Positions 61,305-64,000 of a DNA stretch of 64,000 nucleotides are shown here, in pieces. The position numbers and the translations under genes are program-made. Source of the DNA: Streptomyces cyaneogriseus subsp. noncyanogenus (GTDB taxonomy: Bacteria; Actinomycetota; Actinomycetes; Streptomycetales; Streptomycetaceae); contig NZ_CP010849.1 in the NCBI RefSeq assembly GCF_000931445.1, positions 124,001 to 188,000 of the forward strand, read 5' to 3'. The notes below the pieces were generated by a model. It searched no databases and was not told the origin of the DNA. It was given only the letters and a program-made list of their open reading frames with translations. Numbering within the stretch: position 1 is the first letter of the stretch; each line of letters opens with the position of its first letter.

Positions 61305-62510
61305 TCACCAGCGCACGGGCAGCTTCCGCACGCCCCTGACCAGCAGGCCCGGCACCCACGGGAGGGCGTCGGCGCCGATGTCGGCGGTGATGTGCGGGCA
61401 GCGCTCCAGCAGGCTGCGGATCGCGATCCTGCCTTCCACCCGGGCCAGCGCGGCGCCCAGGCAGTGGTGCAGGCCGTGCCCGAAGGCGAGGTGGCCGCGG
61501 GTGTCCCTGCGGATGTCGAAGGCTTCCGGCCGCGCGAACCGCGCGGTGTCACGGTCGGCGTCCGCCAGGACCATCCGCACCGTGGAGCCGGCCGGGATCA
61601 GCACGCCGCCCAGCTCGACGTCCGTGAGGGCGAGGCGCTCCAGGGAGGTCTCCACCGGGCCGTCGTAGCGCAGCATCTCCTCCACCGCGCCGTCGATCAG
61701 GCCCAAGTCGCCGCGCAGCAGCCGCAGTTGGTCCGGGTGGGCGAACAGTGCCCGCATGCCGTTGCCGACCAGATTGGTCATGGTCTCGTGTCCGGCGATC
61801 AGCAGCAGGTTGCACATGCCGACCAGTTCGGCCGGCGAGAGCCGGTCGCCTTCCTCGTCGACGGTGTGGATCAGGGCGCTGAGCAGGTCGTCGCCGGGCT
61901 CGGTGCGCTTGGCGGCGATGAGGCGGGGCAGGTACGCGCCCAGGTCCGCGTAGGCGGCGCCCTGGGCCTGCGGGCTGGTGGGGGCGAGCATCTCGTTGGA
62001 CCAGCGGCGGAAGGAGTGCCGGTCCAGCTCGGGCACGCCCAGCAGTTCGCAGATGACGGTCATCGGCAGCGGGAAGGCGAAGCTGTCCACCAGGTCGGCC
62101 CGGCGGGCGCCGTCTGCCGTCATCGCGTCCAGCAGGCCGTCGGTGATCTCCTGCACGCGCGGGGCGAGGGCGTCGATGCGGCGGGGGGTGAATTCCCGTG
62201 TCACCAGCCGCCGCAGCCGGGTGTGGTCCGGCGGCTCGGCCATCGACATGTGCGCGAGGTTGGGGTCGTCCTCGTCGGCGTTGATGATCTGGCGCAGCCT
62301 GCCCGAGCCCCGCCAGTCGCGGCTGAGGCGGGGGTCGGTGAGCGCGGCCCGGCAGGTCTCGTGGCCGAGCACGAGGTAGATCTCCGGGCCGTCCGGGGTG
62401 CGGACGCGGTGGACCGGGGCCTGTGCGCGCAACGCCGCGTAGACGGGGTAGGGGTCGCGGACGAAGTCGGGGCTGAGCCGCAGCAGATCGACGGTGGTCG
62501 TGGCAGGCAC
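61305..62510 (-). CDS. Cytochrome P450
   Basis: 401 residues from GTG 62510 (RBS AGGAGGGG). Helix I motif LLLIAGHETMTNLVGNGMRA (AGxET), K-helix ExxR in VEEMLRYDGPVETS, and heme loop LAFGHGLHHCLGAALARVEG with the axial Cys are intact, as in bacterial CYP105/107-like enzymes. It converges on ilvB. No ferredoxin gene adjoins it. The substrate is unknown; a natural-product tailoring role is likely given the second P450 upstream. Confidence 0.93.
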   Translation of the reverse strand: MPATTTVDLLRLSPDFVRDPYPVYAALRAQAPVHRVRTPDGPEIYLVLGHETCRAALTDPRLSRDWRGSGRLRQIINADEDDPNLAHMSMAEPPDHTRLRRLVTREFTPRRIDALAPRVQEITDGLLDAMTADGARRADLVDSFAFPLPMTVICELLGVPELDRHSFRRWSNEMLAPTSPQAQGAAYADLGAYLPRLIAAKRTEPGDDLLSALIHTVDEEGDRLSPAELVGMCNLLLIAGHETMTNLVGNGMRALFAHPDQLRLLRGDLGLIDGAVEEMLRYDGPVETSLERLALTDVELGGVLIPAGSTVRMVLADADRDTARFARPEAFDIRRDTRGHLAFGHGLHHCLGAALARVEGRIAIRSLLERCPHITADIGADALPWVPGLLVRGVRKLPVRW

Positions 62511-62897
62511 GTGGGTGAACCCCCTCCTGGTCGGCCTCTCACGCTAGCCGGGTCCTTGATCGGTCCGCGGACGGTTTCAGTGCCTCTCGATCCGGTCGCG
62601 AGGCGGCGTGGCCGGGGGCAGGACCGGGCGTCGGGGCGGGGCGGTCGGGCCACGGCCCGGGGGCGGGGCCCCGGGGGGGGACGAGTCGGCCGCCGCGCGT
62701 CGTGGGGGTCTGGACGCGCGGCGGCCGTGAGGACCCGTCGGTGAGAGCCGCTCGGGTGGGAGCGGCGGCCGCTCGGCGGCCTTGTGGGCCGCCGGCGTTC
62801 ACCTGCGGTCGTCCGTCCCGCCGGCCGGTTTCCGGTCGCGGCGGTCGGGTCGAGGGGGCGGTGCCGGGGGGTGGCTGCGGGGGGGTGGCTGTGGGGG
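62511..62897. other. Intergenic region between two P450 genes
   Basis: About 390 bases of very GC-rich, partly G-tract sequence with no credible gene. The RBS of the downstream P450 is at the left edge. No promoter could be picked with confidence. Confidence 0.5.
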
Positions 62898-64000
62898 TTA
62901 CCAGGTCACCGGGAGGTTCTCCAGGCCGTAGACCAGGCTCTTCTGGCGGAAGGTCAGTTCGTCGACGCCGACCGCCAGGCGCATCTCGGGGAAGCGGGCC
63001 AGGAGGGAGGTGATGGCGATCTCCACCTCGCGGCGGGCCAGCGAGGCGCCGGCGCACAGGTGGGTGCCGAAGCCGAAGGCGACGTGGCGGTTGTCGCCGC
63101 GGTCCAGGTCGAAGCGCTCGGGGTCGGGGAAGGCCCGCTCGTCGTGGTTGGCGGCAGGGACGGCCAGGACGACCAGCTCGCCCACCTTCATGGTGGCTCC
63201 GGAGAACTCCATGTCCTGGTCGACGACGCGCAGGACGTTGTCCTGGGAGACGGACCAGAACCGCAGCGACTCCTCCACGAAGGCGGTGATGCGCTCGGGC
63301 TCCTCGATCAGCTGCCGGCGGACCTCGGGGTTGGTCATCAGCGTCAGCGCGCTGAGCGCGATCTGGCTGGTGGTGGTCTCGTAGCCGGAGACGAGGATGA
63401 AGCGGACCATGGGCAGCAGTTCTTCCCGGTCCAGCTCGCCGGTCTTGACCCGGTCGACGATCAGGCGGCTGATCAGGTCGTCGGCGGGCTCGCGCTCCCG
63501 CTCCTCCATGAGCCGGTTGAGGTAGTCGTTCATCTGGTAGTAGGCGGCCCAGGACTCCTCGGGCCGGTCCAGGCTCAGGATGGTGCGGCTCTGCTGGGCG
63601 AACTGCCGGTAGTCCTTCTGCGGGACGCCCAGGAGCTGGGCGATCACCTGGGTGGGCAGCGCCAGGGCGAACTCGGAGTACAGGTCCACCGGGCGCGGCA
63701 GCGTCTCGAGGCGGTCCAGGAGCTCGTCCACCAGGGCCTGGATGCGCGGGCGCCATTCCTTGATCCGGTGGGCGGTGAACTCCGTCATCATCATGTGCCG
63801 GAGCCTGCCGTGCTCGGGCTCGTCCATGCGCCAGAAGGAGTTGAGGTTCTCGTTGGGCGGCAGCTGGGTGCGGGCGCGCGACATCTTGGTGTCGTCCGAG
63901 CTGAACCGCGGGTCGTTCATGGCCTGCCGGACGTCGTCGTAGCTGGTGAGCAGCCAGGCCCAGTCGCCGTCGGGCAGGTCGACCTTGGTGGGCCCCTGGC
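62898..64000 (-). CDS. Cytochrome P450, 5' end cut by the window
   Basis: The frame is open to the last base (reading PTKVDLPDGDWAWLLTSYDD upstream of the first Met), so about 30-40 N-terminal residues lie outside. Helix I is ILVSGYETTTSQIALSALTL (SGYETT in place of AGxDTT), ExxR is in VEESLRFWSVSQDNVL, and the heme loop is VAFGFGTHLCAGASLARREV. The stop is TAA at 62898-62900, rare in this GC content. It differs clearly from the neighbouring P450 and is not a tandem copy. Confidence 0.92.
   Translation of the reverse strand, partial: QGPTKVDLPDGDWAWLLTSYDDVRQAMNDPRFSSDDTKMSRARTQLPPNENLNSFWRMDEPEHGRLRHMMMTEFTAHRIKEWRPRIQALVDELLDRLETLPRPVDLYSEFALALPTQVIAQLLGVPQKDYRQFAQQSRTILSLDRPEESWAAYYQMNDYLNRLMEEREREPADDLISRLIVDRVKTGELDREELLPMVRFILVSGYETTTSQIALSALTLMTNPEVRRQLIEEPERITAFVEESLRFWSVSQDNVLRVVDQDMEFSGATMKVGELVVLAVPAANHDERAFPDPERFDLDRGDNRHVAFGFGTHLCAGASLARREVEIAITSLLARFPEMRLAVGVDELTFRQKSLVYGLENLPVTW

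Noticed and set aside
1..64000. tRNA, rRNA, CRISPR array or replication origin
   Set aside because: No cloverleaf-like segment, rRNA sequence, regular repeat-spacer array or DnaA-box cluster was noticed on reading; a covariance-model scan was not possible.

Overview
This is very high-GC actinobacterial DNA, almost certainly from a Streptomyces or close relative. GTG starts and ATGA/GTGA gene overlaps are common. The window carries a tap-tpg pair, the telomere-replication genes of linear Streptomyces replicons. It also has a rare TTA (bldA-type) codon in gtrB, a Streptomyces-style LAXTG sorting signal, and many decayed genes. Together these suggest an accessory, arm-like part of a linear chromosome.

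Layout. 1-4.1 kb: the end of an SRPBCC protein, an FdhF/YdeP molybdopterin oxidoreductase and an L,D-transpeptidase, interrupted by an assembly artefact. 5-9 kb: a yfhO-gtrB-gtrA operon for membrane-linked glycosylation. 9-14.4 kb: LysR/MFS pair, pentapeptide-repeat membrane protein and gene remnants. 14.4-18.9 kb: a large STAND-like ATPase with TPR/Sel1 repeats beside a small two-helix membrane protein; the two share a Gly/Val-rich tail. 19-23 kb: a secreted beta-propeller, a 53-residue LAATG sortase substrate and a family-2 glycan synthase. 23-27 kb: a kinase-like protein, a P-loop protein and a TetR/NmrA pair bracketed by two TGTCACC-repeat blocks and a transposase remnant. 27-30 kb: tpg and tap. 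30-38.8 kb: mixed stress, transport and regulatory genes. 38.9-42.4 kb: an apparent peptide natural-product operon made of a precursor with a GCIS nonapeptide repeat, an adenylate-forming enzyme, a GRDP-like protein and an MFS exporter. 42.5-49.9 kb: a two-component system, two ABC transporters, a DUF4097 protein and a ribbon-helix-helix regulator. 50-55.4 kb: SGNH hydrolase, two cell-wall hydrolases and a DUF2690 protein. 55.6-64 kb: a 2-oxoacid dehydrogenase complex (E1a, E1b, E2), an acetolactate synthase large subunit without a small subunit, and two cytochromes P450 (the last cut by the window edge).

Two 42-bp loxP-containing sequences (3120-3161 and 60795-60836) match, from memory, the 454 Titanium paired-end linker. 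Each sits between two imperfect copies of the same genomic segment. I read them as untrimmed library linker plus misassembly, not as biology. They break ilvB and duplicate the fdhF/ldt gene ends.

The best candidates for undescribed biology are the GCIS-repeat peptide operon and the ATPase/membrane-protein pair with a shared tail, followed by the LAATG peptide coupled to a glycan synthase. All calls rest on reading sequence and motifs; no database search was run.
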